Under the pieces are notes generated by a model that saw only the letters and a program-made list of their open reading frames with translations, was not told the DNA's origin and made no database searches. The position numbers were made by a program, and so were the translations under genes. From Mesostigma viride (lineage: Eukaryota > Streptophyta > Mesostigmatophyceae > Mesostigmatales > Mesostigmataceae), in NCBI GenBank assembly GCA_009746045.1, contig RPFO01000114.1, forward strand, positions 694,080-758,079: a DNA stretch of 64,000 nt, in the 5' to 3' direction. Shown in pieces: positions 33,801 to 44,601 of the stretch. Each line of letters opens with the position of its first letter. The stretch's first letter is position 1.

Positions 33801-36800
33801 AACGCACCGCCTACGGCATCGCGACATGGGTCACAAAGAATGCTGGCTACTTGGGTCACAACAAACTAATTGGGTCACAACAAACTATTTGGGTCACAAC
33901 AAACTAATTGGGTCACAACAAACTATTTGGGTCACAACAAACTATTTGGGTCACAACAAACTATTTGGGTCACAACAAACTATTTGGGTCACAACAAACT
34001 ATTTGGGTCACAACAAACTATTTGGGTCACAACAAACTATTTGGGTCACAACAAACTATTTGGGTCACAACAACCTATTTGCGTCACAACAAACTATTTG
34101 GGTCACAACAAACTATTTTGGTCACAACAAACTATTTGGGTCACAACAAACTATTTGGGTCACAACAAACTATTTGGGTCACAACAAACTATTTGGGTCA
34201 CAACAAACTATTTGGGTCACAACAAACTATTTGGGTCACAACAAACTATTTGGGTCACAACAAACTATTTGGGTCACAACAAACTATTTGGGTCACAACA
34301 AACTATTTGGGTCACAACAAACTATTTGGGTCACAACAAACTATTTGGGTCACAGCAAACTATTTGGGTCACAACAAACTATTTGGGTCACAACAAACTC
34401 TTTGGGTCACAACAAACTATTTGGGTCACAACAAACTATTTGGGTCACAACAAACTATTTGGGGGCAACAGGGAACCTTCCCAAAGCACCTGTGCTAGCA
34501 CAACCGCAAAGCTAGTCGTGAAACTCACTGCTTGGACGAGAGCGCAACCGGGACTGTGCCCATTATTGGGGTACCAAGACGCGGAAAGACACCACTGTGA
34601 CAGCAAACTAATGCCAACACGACACACACAAGTATCTCTGCCAAATCTGCCAGCAGCAGCGCACAGCTGCTCAAGTTACAGCCAACGGTCAGAGACGGGC
34701 CCCGGACCTGACGATGGTGCCCGCTGGGCGCTGGCTAAACACCAATGTCATCACAACTGCTGTGCTATCCATGGCCGCGCTCACAAGATGTAATAAACAG
34801 GTGGTGGCGCTCACGAGATGCAGTACATGGATGGAGGCACTCAGGGGACGTAATGAACAGATGGCGCCACTCACGAGATGCAGTACATGGATGGAGGCAC
34901 TCAGGAGACGTAATGAACAGATGGCGCCACTCACGAGATGCAGTACATGGATGGAGGCACTCAGGAGACGTAATGAATCGATGGCGCCACTCACGAGATG
35001 CAGTACATGGATGGAGGCACTCAGGAGACGTAATGAACAGATGGCGCCACTCACGAGATGCAGTACATAGATGGAGGCACTCAGGAGACGTAATGAACAG
35101 ATGGCGCCACTCACGAGATGCAGTACATGGATGGAGGCACTCAGGAGACGTAATGAACAGATGGCGCCACTCACGAGATGCAGTACATGGATGGAGGCAC
35201 TCAGGAGACGTAATGAACAGATGGCGCCACTCACAAGATGCAGTACATGGATGGAGGCACTCAGGAGACGTAATGAATCGATGGCGCCACTCACGAGATG
35301 CAGTACATAGATGGAGGCACTCAGGAGACGTAATGAACAGATGGCGCCACTCACGAGATGCAGTACATAGATGGAGGCACTCAGGAGACGTAATGAATCG
35401 ATGGCGCCACTCACGAGATGTAATAGAGAGAATGCGGCAATCACGAGATGAATGGCCGCACTCACAAGATGTAATAAACAGATGGCGGCACTTACTGCTC
35501 CGACACAGGCCCCGGACCCGAGGGCGGCCGTCGCTGGCTGGAAACGCCTGCTGAGCTGGCGGACGACGCGCGGCTCCCCTTCCCCGAGGACGGGCGGCCC
35601 TGCTCCTGCGGGGAGTGAGGGTGCCGTACGAGCAGTGGGTGAGGAGGAATCGAAAGCACGCAGGCAGCAGAAAACCAATGACGCACAAACGCAAAATCAA
35701 TGCGGGGACGGACGGACGCAAACGGTTACAACATGTTTGGCTTCTTGTAGGGATGCGGTCGGAGATTGATGTCAGCGAACAGACACCGAGTCCATGACAT
35801 GGCCTGTAGGAGGCAGCGAGCTTTGGGTAAGGGTTAAGAGTTTAGAGTTTACCACGCAGACAACGGTCTTTTCCAGACGAGATTGTTGACAGGATGGATT
35901 GCGAAAATGCAGACAATGTGACACTCGTGCGGCAGACAATGTGACACTCGTGCGGAGCAGGCATAACATTCATAAGCAGTGGCCACAAAATATTGACTCC
36001 CATTGGGGAGTCGTGGGGCACAATAATATCCGATTTAAGAGCTTTCCATCCCCGTTCGTTGCACGATGAGCTGAGGCCCATGAGGCCTCACAGACTGCGC
36101 CGGCATGCTTCCCAGTCTTGGGATTCACACAGAAAAACTCGACCAACCAACAAACCAATGAGCATGCATGCTTGCCCCCCAGGACAAGCTGTTGCCCCCC
36201 CCCCCCCGCACCCCCCCCCACCCCCCTTTCTCCCTGTTGCTGCTGCTCTCTCTGTAGGGCATGCTCCCCCACGCCACACACCCACCTGTTGTTTCCATCA
36301 AATATATCGAACCAGCTGACCTGTTGCGGCTGCTCCCTCTGTTGGGACTTGGAGCGGTTCATGCGATCAATAACCTTGTCCAGCGAAGGGATGTGGTGCT
36401 CCTGCAGGGGGGGAGGGGGGAGGAGGGGAACCAGCAGCAAGCAGGAGACGTGTCATGGGACGGCCCCCAGCAGCAAGCAGGAGACGTGTCATGGGACGGC
36501 CCCCAGCAGCAAGCAGGAGACGTGTCATGGGACGGCCCCCAGCAGCAAGCAGGAGACGTGTCATGGGACGGCCCCCAGCAGCAAGCAGGAGACGTGTCAT
36601 GGGACGGCCCCCAGCAGCAAGCAGGAGACGTGTCATGGGACGGCCCCCAGCAGCAAGCAGGAGACGTGTCATGGGACGGCCCCCAGCAGCAAGCAGGAGA
36701 CGTGTCATGGGACGGCCCCCAGCAGCAAGCAGGAGACGTGTCATGGGACGGCCCCCAGCAGCAAGCAGGAGACGTGTCATGGGACGGCCCCCAGCAGCAA

Positions 36801-39201
36801 GCAGGAGACGTGTCATGGGACGGCCCCCAGCAGCAAGCAGGAGACGTGTCATGGGACGGCCCCCAGCAGCAAGCAGGAGACGTGTCATGGGACGGCCCCC
36901 AGCAGCAAGCAGGAGACGTGTCATGGGACGGCCCCCAGCAGCAAGCAGGAGACGTGTCATGGGACGGCCCCCAGCTGCCAGCAGGAGACGTGTCATGGGA
37001 CGGCCCCCAGCAGCAAGCAGGAGACGTGTCATGGGACCTGTATAGCCAAACACTAAGCTTAAACGTATACAATTCATATATATTAAGACCGCATACATAT
37101 TAAGAAAACGTACATCCATGGTTGACACCGTGCCGGCGTCCGACCCCTCATCCTCATCTCCTGGTAAACTCGCCAAGTCCTCCGAACCAATGTCGTAAGA
37201 AGAAGCGATTGTGCCCGCACGCGGCGCCCTCGCATTCCCTCCCCCTAGCGGCGGGGGAAGCGCATATCCTGCACCAAACTCCCCCTCCCCCTCCCCCCCC
37301 ACCTTCTTCTTCTTGTCCTTAGAGGGACTTCCCGGAAGCCGCTCTGGCGGCTCACCCCGGCCCGATGACCTCTCTCCGGGGCCCCGGCCAGGGGGCGGTG
37401 GCAGCGCATAGCCAGCCCCCATGCCGCCCACCCTGTCACTCGCCGGCGACGCGCCCTGTGCTGACGCGGCACCCTGACTGCTCGAGCTGGCGCCCACAAC
37501 AACCGCTTTGTCGCGGGCAGGGCCACGGCCAGGTGGCGGCGGCAGGGCATACCCTTGCCCTTGCAAACGTGACACTTCGGTCGCTCCCTTCCTCGCCCTC
37601 GCGAACCTGCCGGCAGGGTCGCCCCCCTGGCCAGGGTGGCTCGGTGGTGGTATCCCCGCCGCCTCCAGGGACGGCATGGTGGACACCGAGGAGTCCCCCC
37701 CCCGCGACCCAAGCGAGGCGCCAAACCCTTGTGAGGAAGACGTAGCCAGCGATGTGTGGCCTTGGGACGAGTGGCCCTGCGATGAAGACGCCCCAGCCGC
37801 ACCCGCGCCCGCGCCGGTGGCCCTGCCGCCCGCCACCGCCCCTGGCGCCGCCCCCGGTGGGGGCAGCGCGTACCCTGCCAGGGAAGGCATGGACCTGCCC
37901 GAGTCGTCCTGTGAGCTGGTCGAGTCCAGCGCAGCGCGAGGGGGGCCAACGGAGCCCGTCCCGGTGGCTGCTGCCGACGGCACGGGGGCCCTCTGTCGCC
38001 CCCTCCCTTGTACGTCTGACCCATGCCCCTCTCGGCCATCCGATTGGCCGCTGCCCCATGTTGGGTGAGAGCCCCCAGAGCCCGCGGCATGGGAGCTGTC
38101 GCCCAGGGAGCTGCCGCCCCCCCCCTGGGATCCAGAGGAGTCCACGCCCCCGGGGGTGCCGCGAGGGGCCACATTGCCCCCCCCGCGGGCCAGGGGGGGC
38201 GGGAGCGCAAAACCCGCCCCCAGCGCTCCCAGGGACCCGTTTGGGTCTTCGTCTTGCCTCTCGCCCAACCCCAGTGATCCGTCACCGTTGGCATCCGTAT
38301 CGGGGCCTAGACCATCCTCCTCCTCGTCGTCCAGCGTGCCCGCATCCTCCACGTCCTCCACAGTCGAGAGCGGTCTGCGGGCGACGCTGGATCGGGCCAG
38401 GGGGGGCGGCAAAGCGAAACCCGCCCCAAGGTTGCGGAGGGATCCGTTGGGGTCGCTTTGACTCCCCAGCGGGTCGAAGGCGCTGGAGGAACCTGCAGAG
38501 TCGAGGCTGGTGCGGCCAGCCGTCGCCGCGCCGCCACTTGGCCGCGCGCCATCGCTGCCGGCGCTGCGTGCCAAAGGGGGGGGCAGCGCGAATCCGGTCT
38601 CCAAGGATGGGGTTGACCTAGAGGAGCTGGTTTGAGAGCCACCTGAGCCTGTGCCTGTTGGCATGGCTCTTGCGCTGGCATCCGCGCGACGGCCCGAATG
38701 TGCTGACGGGGCCTCGGCAGAAATTTGAGAGGAGAGCAAGCCCGAGCTGGCGCCTTGGGAGCCGGTTAGATCCGCGACCGTCGGGACAGCCCGGGGCACC
38801 CCGCCAGGGCCTCTCCCCAAGGGCGGAGGTAGGGCAACGCCGTACCCAAAGGATGGCATGGAGCCCGTCGAGGCAGAGGAGTCGGAATCCAAGTTTGGGG
38901 CCGGGCGCGCCAGCAAGGCTTCGCGCCGCTCTTCCTCAGGGAATACGAAACTGCCGACTCTTTCTCCCTGAGTGAACTCCGCCGTGTCGTCCCCATTCGT
39001 GCCGCCGAGGGCCTGGTCAGGCGCGTACTCCTGGACACGGTTGGCGTCGTCGAAAACGAAACTCTCTCTCCTGCTGTCGGCAGCAAAGTCAGCACTGCCC
39101 AGGTCCACGTCAAACGTGACCGAATCATAACTGGCGGAGGCGGTGGTTTGCTCAACATCGTAGGCTTTCACCGCTTTTCCTTTATCAGGTTTTCGATCCA
39201 T
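27889..39201 (-). CDS. TULP: Tubby-like protein with long disordered N-terminus
   Basis: Eight exons read from ATG at 39201: 39201-37114, 36401-36321, 35605-35496, 33008-32846, 30903-30709, 29745-29404, 28562-28386 and 28032-27889 (stop). All junction phases match and the sum is 1100 codons including the stop. The last five exons form a Tubby C-terminal domain: ALPPPRGLGAVEAYVVRDRS with RYALFIK; SAYVIAADPHGLSLDD and LRSNLAGTSF; RPTWDTLRGTWRLMAAVLPD; SRPPVM, then RVAFGSSKNFQ; and DKFALSYSFPITGLQAFAL to the end. Tubby proteins bind phosphoinositides and carry membrane cargo into cilia. Of the two PIP2-contact residues (Lys and Arg in GKLRSN of mouse Tub), only the Arg is kept here. Residues 1-696 are disordered with nine Pro-rich motifs. 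An optional 27-base microexon (34734-34708) would also fit the frame. Confidence 0.85.
28033..28385 (-). other. Tubby-like gene last intron
   Basis: The intron runs from CTGCCG|GTGGGT to CTGCAG|GAC, phase 0. It carries a degenerate duplication of a phrase containing GGCACACCGGCAGCAACATG-like sequence (about 28210-28270 and 28335-28395). Confidence 0.6.
28563..29403 (-). other. Tubby-like gene intron with 23-bp array
   Basis: The intron runs from ATC|GTGAGT to CACCAG|CCG, phase 0. A minisatellite of about 23 bp (GGGCCATGCAACACACATC) fills 28945-29195. A (GATGGC)n-like stretch lies at 28876-28905. Confidence 0.75.
29746..30708 (-). other. Tubby-like gene intron with LINE 3' stub
   Basis: The donor, TAC|GTGGTA, is weak; the GTACAC just upstream is an alternative in another phase. 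Repeats of ATGATAGTAGCATACTGA occur at 30225-30385. A retroelement 3' end lies at 30649-30690 (stem-loop, then TTATAATTTAAT), matching the LINE end at 57319-57355. Confidence 0.55.
30904..32845 (-). other. Tubby-like gene intron with 14-bp array
   Basis: The intron runs from AAG|GTTGGT to CCCCAG|GTG, phase 0. A 14-bp array occupies 31880-32430. The rest is AT-rich unique sequence with TATATA runs at 31430-31510. Confidence 0.7.
31880..32430. repeat. 14-bp minisatellite (TTGCAAGGGAGCTG type)
   Basis: About 40 units of 14 bp mix two main variants (TTGCAAGGGAGCTG and TTGCAAGGGAAGTA). They lie in a Tubby-like gene intron. All frames are open across it. Confidence 0.9.
33845..34468. repeat. 19-bp satellite (TTGGGTCACAACAAACTAT)
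   Basis: About 32 nearly identical 19-bp units with rare point changes. Period 19 keeps all three plus frames open, producing artefact ORFs. Confidence 0.97.
34790..35430. repeat. 60-bp satellite (about 11 units)
   Basis: Direct 60-bp units contain ATGGCGCCACTCACGAGATG and GGAGGCACTCAGGAGACG. Units differ at a few sites (GAACAG/GAATCG; ACATGG/ACATAG). Confidence 0.97.
36402..37113 (-). other. Tubby-like gene intron 1, mostly 36-bp satellite
   Basis: The donor GGAT|GTACGT and the acceptor CCCTGCAG|GAG are in phase 0. The 36-bp array (about 36430-37040) fills some 85% of this 712-bp intron. Confidence 0.8.
36430..37040. repeat. 36-bp satellite (about 17 units)
   Basis: The 36-bp unit contains AGCAGCAAGCAGGAGACGTG; only one unit (about 36973) shows changes (CAGCTGCCAG). 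A period divisible by three makes long regular peptide-repeat frames on both strands. Confidence 0.97.
37114..39201 (-). CDS. Tubby-like gene exon 1: nine repeated GYALPPP motifs
   Basis: This exon encodes residues 1-696, starting MDRKPDKGKAVKAYDVEQ. It is disordered and Ser/Gly/Ala-rich. The motif (S-M/T-P-S-L)-x-x-G-Y/F-A-L-P-P-P recurs near residues 121, 203, 261, 330, 443, 515 (weaker, AGIPPPS), 550, 597 and 645. Spacers between motifs differ in sequence and length (35-115 residues), so this is a repeated short linear motif rather than a simple DNA repeat. Two SFVF motifs (near residues 47 and 84) precede it. The exon ends before a GTACGT donor. Confidence 0.8.
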
Positions 39202-40215
39202 GTCAGCTCCACCAGGCCTGCTTTACGAAAGTAAATGGCCTGGGGAGATTCTGCCAAGTTTTCACCGAAACTAGTCGACCATTCGCAGTCGGGTCTACGT
39301 ACAACATCAGCCAACTAACCAGGCATGACTAGTTGAATACATTCGATATTCCATCCGCGCAGACGCGGACTTGACTATCATGCCATAATGTTAGAGAAAA
39401 TGCTTAACCATGCAAGGGCTTTACATACTGGCATTGAAATTGGCTGAAGGCTTTACAGTATAGTGTACTGCATGTGAATTAAGGATACACGGTACAGTCC
39501 CAGTCTGCCACCATAGTTGTGCTCGCTGAAAATTTGGTCTCAGCCTGCTCCCAGTTGTCAAGCACGCGGATCACGTCTCTTTGGTGCTGTACAGTGGCGC
39601 TCTCCGCAGTCCGCACAAGTGCAAGTTGACTCAACTCAAGTCCGCAATTTCGACACCGAGCTCCAGAGTTATTATCTGTTTACTGTATCACGTGGGAACT
39701 TGTTCCGTAGTTCTTCGTACAGTATCATGCTGGCTGCAACACGGAACTACGATTATCTGGAGGGACGCCACGCAATGTGTTTCCAACTATTGGAACGTTT
39801 ACAGTTCGCGAAAGTGTACTGTTCATAGTGTCCTGGCCCTCGGCCGTTTCCAAATCTCTGCTGCCCATGTGTGGCGTGGGCAACAACAACAACAACAACA
39901 ACAACAACAAGAATGCTCATCTCTCCCACCCATTTACTCTCCCACCGATTTACGACCGTCAGATGGGTGAATCTGACGGACGGACGGACAGGTACACCCG
40001 AGAACCGCACAGATGTAGCCGAAATCCGCACAGATGTAGCCGAAAACCGCACAGATGTAGCCGAAAAACCGCACAGATGCAGCCGAAAACCGCACAGATG
40101 TAGCCGAAAAACCGCACAGATGTAGCCGAATAGCCTTGTCCAGTGGAAGTGGAGGCCAAGGAGGCTCGCAGTCCTCCCAGAGCCCTGTCCAGTGGCCCGA
40201 CATGCTGCATGCTGC
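39202..40215. other. Upstream region of the Tubby-like gene, with small repeats
   Basis: The promoter of the Tubby-like gene should lie just above 39201, but no clear TATA box is seen. A plus-strand frame at 39517-39828 (103 codons) has no recognisable domain. (CAA)n lies at 39882-39910. A 21-bp repeat (GCACAGATGTAGCCGAAAAC) with about six copies lies at 40006-40130. Confidence 0.4.
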
Positions 40216-40350
40216 ATGCTGTCGAATCGCCTGGAGTACCGCACATGCTACATGGACCGGCTTGCTGCGGCGCGCCAGGAGGATTTGGAGCCGTCGGATG
40301 GGGAGGAGTTGCCCCAACGCAAGGGGCGACGAAAAAACGGGAATAAATAG
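40216..40350 (+). CDS. Candidate terminal exon of unknown plus-strand gene
   Basis: A 45-codon stretch has coding-like composition, including RLEYRTCYMDRLAAARQEDL followed by a Lys/Arg-rich tail (RKGRRKNGNK) and a stop. An AATAAA overlaps the stop, and another occurs about 70 bp later. Upstream exons were not found. It could equally be chance. Confidence 0.25.
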   Translation: MLSNRLEYRTCYMDRLAAARQEDLEPSDGEELPQRKGRRKNGNK

Positions 40351-40886
40351 GGCGCACACCGTACGTTGCGTAGGTGATGTTGTTGGGCGTAATGGACAAG
40401 AACTACTGGTCTTGAAATAAAACTTGCGTCCCGGTAGGCCGCCGGCCGGACTGGTCCACTCTGTACGTTTTAGTGTTTGCTAGCGTCCGCGTTCCTCCGG
40501 CAGGTTGCCGGCCGGACTGGTAGTTTTTGCTAACATCCCTAATGTGTACACATTCAACAAAACATGGTTCGAACAGTCGATGATAACGCAGTCCAAATCT
40601 AACAACCTACAACCTACCCCTCGAACAACAACAGTTCGCGGACAGAACAAAGGCCCGCCCCCCACTCCCGAGCGCGTAGCTAGGCCTAGTCTAGAGTCTA
40701 TGTAGGGGTCAAGTATCTCACCGCTCTCACCTTGTTTCAGTTGTTTGCCACCCCATTATTATAGGCAGGGCCAGCCGTTTCATCCACTATTAATAACCTG
40801 TCGGTTCACCGGCGTGGGATTCAACTCAACTCAACTCAACTCAACGTGGGAACTCAACTCAACTCAACTCAACTCAACTCCCGAGG
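40351..40886. other. Spacer before the foldback element
   Basis: No gene is seen. The string GCCGGCCGGACTGGT occurs at about 40441 and 40508. Two (CTCAA)n runs (40824-40845 and 40852-40880) end just before the element's target-site duplication. Confidence 0.4.
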
Positions 40887-40896
40887 GCCCAGGAGT
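40887..40896 (+). repeat. Target-site duplication, left copy (GCCCAGGAGT)
   Basis: This 10-bp string abuts the left end of the inverted-repeat element. An identical copy abuts the right end at 51795-51804. Confidence 0.8.
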
Positions 40897-41633
40897 GGTA
40901 TTTCTTATTCCGGGGCCCAATGGCCGGCGCCGCGCCAGACTCGCCCGCCTTTGGGCTTTGTGTCACACTTTGGGCGTCTTGGAATTTGGCTTTGGGCGTC
41001 TTGGAAGTTGGCTTTGGGCGTTTGCTCTTTTGGCAGATTTCTACACTACACTGGTACTACGTAAAAAAGCACAGACTGGTGCGGCGTAACATTTTTAAAC
41101 TTGGTAAAATTACCGCCGCACAGCCAGCCAGAACTGGACAAGGTGATGGCCGCAAGTAGTCGTTGCTGGGCTATCGTATTTGTAGCATGGGGCGTTTCAC
41201 CGAGTCTACGGTTAGCATGATGGGGAGGATTCCTAACCTTCATTATGTGGGTTAAGTAGGGGTGCTCATAGTGGCCGGTTTCCCTCGCTTCCTTGTAAAC
41301 CAGGCTCTGCGTCAAGATCACAGACGACCGGGTAAGTAGTTGTTCCAGTCTGTTCTAGTTTGTATGACGCCTGCTATTAGGCGTTCTTGTTATTGTCGTT
41401 CATCATCGCCGTGACCGTCGTGGCCAGCAGCGTGCTTTTTTTACATACCGGATGGTGTCGACTTGTTTATTGATAGCGCATTGGTGAATATCGCTGCATG
41501 GAGGAATATCGGCTACAACCCGCGGGAAAGTGCTGGCTCCAATGTTCTTTTTGTATGCAGGATGACGGCACTGCCAAGCCGGAGACGAATATGACGCTCG
41601 TTATAATGCCAGTCATTCAGACCGACTGCGCGA
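40897..41633 (+). repeat. Left terminal inverted repeat, unique part
   Basis: About 740 bp matches 51068-51794 in reverse orientation. The left copy carries 12 extra bases near 40962. Substitutions are very few (for example GGCG/GACG near 41082), which suggests a young or homogenised element. Confidence 0.85.
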
Positions 41634-43605
41634 CTGGTTGTGGGATACACGTTCCTGGTTGTGGGATGTGTTCCTTGTTGTGGGATACTTGTTCCTGGTT
41701 GTGGGATGCACGTTCCTGGTTGTGGGATGCACGTTCCTGGTTGTGGGATGTGTTCCTGGTTGTAGGATACTTGTTCCTGGTTGTGGGATGTGTTCCTGGT
41801 TGTGGGATGCACGTTCCTTGTGTTGCTGGTTGTGGGAAACACGTTCCTGGTTGTGGGATACTTGTTCCTGGTGGTGGGAAACACGTTCCTAGTTGTAGGA
41901 TACACGTTCCTGGTTGTGGGAAACACGTTCCTGGTTGTAGGATACTTGTTCCTGGTTGTGGGAAACACGTTCCTGGTTGTAGGATACACGTTCCTGGTTG
42001 TGGGAAACACGTTCCTGGTTGTGGGATACACGTTCCTGGTTGTGGGAAACACGTTCCTGGTTGTGGGAAACACGTTCCTGGTTGTGGGATACACGTTCCT
42101 GGTTGTGGGAAACACGTTCCTGGTTGTAGGTACACGTTCCTGGTTGTGGGAAACACGTTCCTGGTTGTGGGAAACACGTTCCTGGTTGTAGGATACTTGT
42201 TCCTGGTTGTAGGATACTTCTTCCTGGTTGTGGGAAACACGTTCCTGGTTGTGGGAAACACGTTCCTGGTTGTAGGATACACGTTCCTGGTTGTGGGATA
42301 GTCGTTCCTGGTTGTGGGATAGTCGTTCCTGGTTGTGGGAAACACGTTCCTGGTGGTGGGAAACACGTTCCTGGTTGTAGGATACACGTTCCTGGTTGTG
42401 GGAAACACGTTCCTGGTGGTGGGAAACACGTTCCTGGTTGTAGGATACACGTTCCTGGTTGTGGGAAACACGTTCCTGGTTGTGGGAAACACGTTCCTGG
42501 TTGTAGGATACACGTTCCTGGTTGTGGGAAACACGTTCCTGGTTGTGGGAAACACGTTCCTGGTTGTGGGAAACACGTTCCTGGTTGTAGGATACTTGTT
42601 CCTGGTTGTGGGAAACACGTTCCTGGTTGTGGGAAACACGTTCCTGGTTGTAGGAAACACGTTCCTGGTTGTGGGAAACACGTTCCTGGTTGTGGGAAAC
42701 ACGTTCCTGGTTGTGGGATACACGTTCCTGGTTGTGGGATACTTGTTCCTGGTTGTGGGAAACACGTTCCTGGTTGTGGGAAACACGTTCCTGGTTGTGG
42801 GAAACACGTTCCTGGTTGTGGGAAACACGTTCCTGGTTGTGGGATACACGTTCCTGGTTGTGGGATACACGTTCCTGGTTGTGGGAAACACGTTCCTGGT
42901 TGTAGGAAACACGTTCCTGGTTGTGGGAAACACGTTCCTGGTTGTGGGATACTTGTTCCTCGTTGTGGGAAACACGTTCCTGGTTGTGGGAAACACGTTC
43001 CTGGTTGTGGGAAACACGTTCCTGGTTGTGGGAAACACGTTCCTGGTTGTGGGAAACACGTTCCTGGTTGTGGGAAACACGTTCCTGGTTGTGGGATACA
43101 CGTTCCTGGTTGTGGGATACACGTTCCTGGTTGTGGGAAACACGTTCCTGGTTGTAGGATACTTGTTCTTGGTTGTGGGAAACACGTTCCTGGTTGTGGG
43201 AAACACGTTCCTGGTTGTGGGATACTTGTTCCTGGTTGTGGGAAACACGTTCCTGGTTGTGGGAAACACGTTCCTGGTTGTAGGATACACGTTCCTGGTT
43301 GTGGGAAACACGTTCCTGGTTGTGGGAAACACGTTCCTGGTTGTGGGAAACACGTTCCTGGTTGTGGGAAACACGTTCCTGGTTGTGGGATACACGTTCC
43401 TGGTTGTGGGAAACACGTTCCTGGTTGTGGGAAACACGTTCCTGGTTGTGGGAAACACGTTCCTGGTTGTGGGAAACACGTTCCTGGTTGTGGGATACAC
43501 GTTCCTGGTTGTGGGAAACACGTTCCTGGTTGTGGGATACACGTTCCTGGTTGTGGGATACACGTTCCTGGTTGTGGGAAACACGTTCCTGGTTGTAGGA
43601 TAGTC
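41634..43605 (+). repeat. 21-bp satellite, left arm (GGTTGTGGGAAACACGTTCCT)
   Basis: About 94 units vary at GGAAACACG/GGATACACG/GGATACTTG. The period of seven codons yields repeated Phe-Leu-Val-Val-Gly-Asn-Thr frames that are not credible proteins. The inverted counterpart at 50180-51075 is shorter (about 42 units). Confidence 0.95.
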
Positions 43606-43659
43606 GAGCCTAGTTGTGGGATGTGTTCCTGGTCCAAATATAAAGGGGCACGGGAATTA

Positions 43660-43905
43660 GCGATAGCATAGGGGGCTCGGGAATAACGTTAGCAGAGGGG
43701 CACGGGCACTAACGTTAGTGAAGGGGCACGGGCACTAACGTTAGCAGAGGGGGCTGGGCACTAACGTTAGTAAAGGGGCACGGGCACTAACGTTAGCAGA
43801 GGGGGCTGGGCACTACCGTTAGTAAAGGGGCACGGGCACTAACGATAGCAGAGGGGGCTGGGCACTAACGTTAGTAAAGGGGCACGGGCACTAACGTAAA
43901 GTCTT
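43660..43905 (+). repeat. CTAACGTTAG palindrome array, left arm
   Basis: About nine copies of the 10-bp palindrome CTAACGTTAG (with AACGATAG variants) are spaced by 26 bp, alternating GTGAAGGGGCACGGGCA-like and GCAGAGGGGGCTGGGCA-like spacers. The longer inverted partner lies at 49398-50130. Confidence 0.9.
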
Positions 43906-44104
43906 TACCACAAGGGTTTGCTCACATGACGCTCGGGATCGCTTGGGACCTATTTATGGTAACGTGAGATAGGCCAGCTTTGAGAAAGCGAGGTAGTAAA
44001 TCTATAACTTGGGGGAGAGGCCGGGTTTTGAGGAATCTACTACTGCATTAAACTAATTTACATAAAAACCTTTGAAATAAATGTCTTTTTGTGAATGCAT
44101 GCAG
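43906..44104. other. Inner loop of foldback element, unique sequence
   Basis: Nothing recognisable is seen. The sequence is AT-richer than the arms. Confidence 0.3.
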
Positions 44105-44601
44105 ACCGTGACGTCATGGTGGGAGGTCAAAGCTCCTCTCTTGGTGTTCGGGAAGATGCCCGGACCTGCATTGAGGACTTGACAGGTGAATCGTGATGTA
44201 TGTTTTATACACATGAATAACAACCTAACAATGTTGTTGATTTGTTCGCATTTGATTGTAGTATCATTTAAGTTTTTGTAAGTTGTTCTCTACCTGAACT
44301 ACATGCCGGATTGCTTTTTTGTACATGGCCATATATTTTTGCTCACAGGAAATCACACACAAATTGTCCAATACACATGACCATGCACCCACACATGATG
44401 TCGATCGGTTCTCGGTTTGGTAGTCTCGGTAAGGTATACTTTTTTTTGTTAATTTACATATGTCAAGAATGGCACACACATACGCTTAGCAGAATGCGGG
44501 TTTATTACCAGGGGCGTGTTTGGCATGTTCCCAAGTCCGATAATATCTTCTTGTCTTCCTTTGTATGCATGCAGGCCCTGACCTAGAGGTAGAAGGAGCA
44601 G
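44105..44601 (+). other. Two candidate small exons of unknown gene inside the element
   Basis: Possible exons 44105-44185 and 44575-44601 share the same acceptor context (GCATGCAG), have donors GACAG|GTGAAT and GCAG|GTATAC, and agree in phase 1. Their reading includes RDVMVGGQSSSLGVREDART. A further GTAAGC donor (45032) follows an open Gly/Pro/Ser-rich stretch at 44893-45031. They may be remnants of a captured gene or of a transposase gene. Confidence 0.25.

Larger units (their letters stand above)
33009..35495 (-). other. Tubby-like gene intron holding 19-bp and 60-bp arrays
   Basis: The donor GAGCA|GTAAGT (35495) and the acceptor GAACAG|G (33009) agree in phase 2. Two satellites of unrelated sequence occupy it (33845-34468 and 34790-35430). 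A possible 27-base microexon at 34708-34734 would keep the frame. Confidence 0.7.

Noticed and set aside
33845-34468. CRISPR-like array
   Set aside because: Units are contiguous with no unique spacers, there are no cas genes, and the setting is an intron of a eukaryotic gene.
34689-34734. Separate gene ending at a stop at 34689, distinct from the Tubby gene
   Set aside because: Exon 3 (ending 35496) joins directly in phase to the Tubby exon at 33008 with better splice sites, so one gene is simpler. The alternative stays possible without cDNA.
39517-39828. 103-codon plus-strand ORF
   Set aside because: No domain, no clear splice context, and composition like the surrounding intergenic DNA.
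41498-43603. Phe-Leu-Val-Val-Gly-Asn-Thr repeat proteins of up to 650 residues
   Set aside because: A 21-bp satellite keeps frames open on both strands; no codon-level sign of selection is visible.
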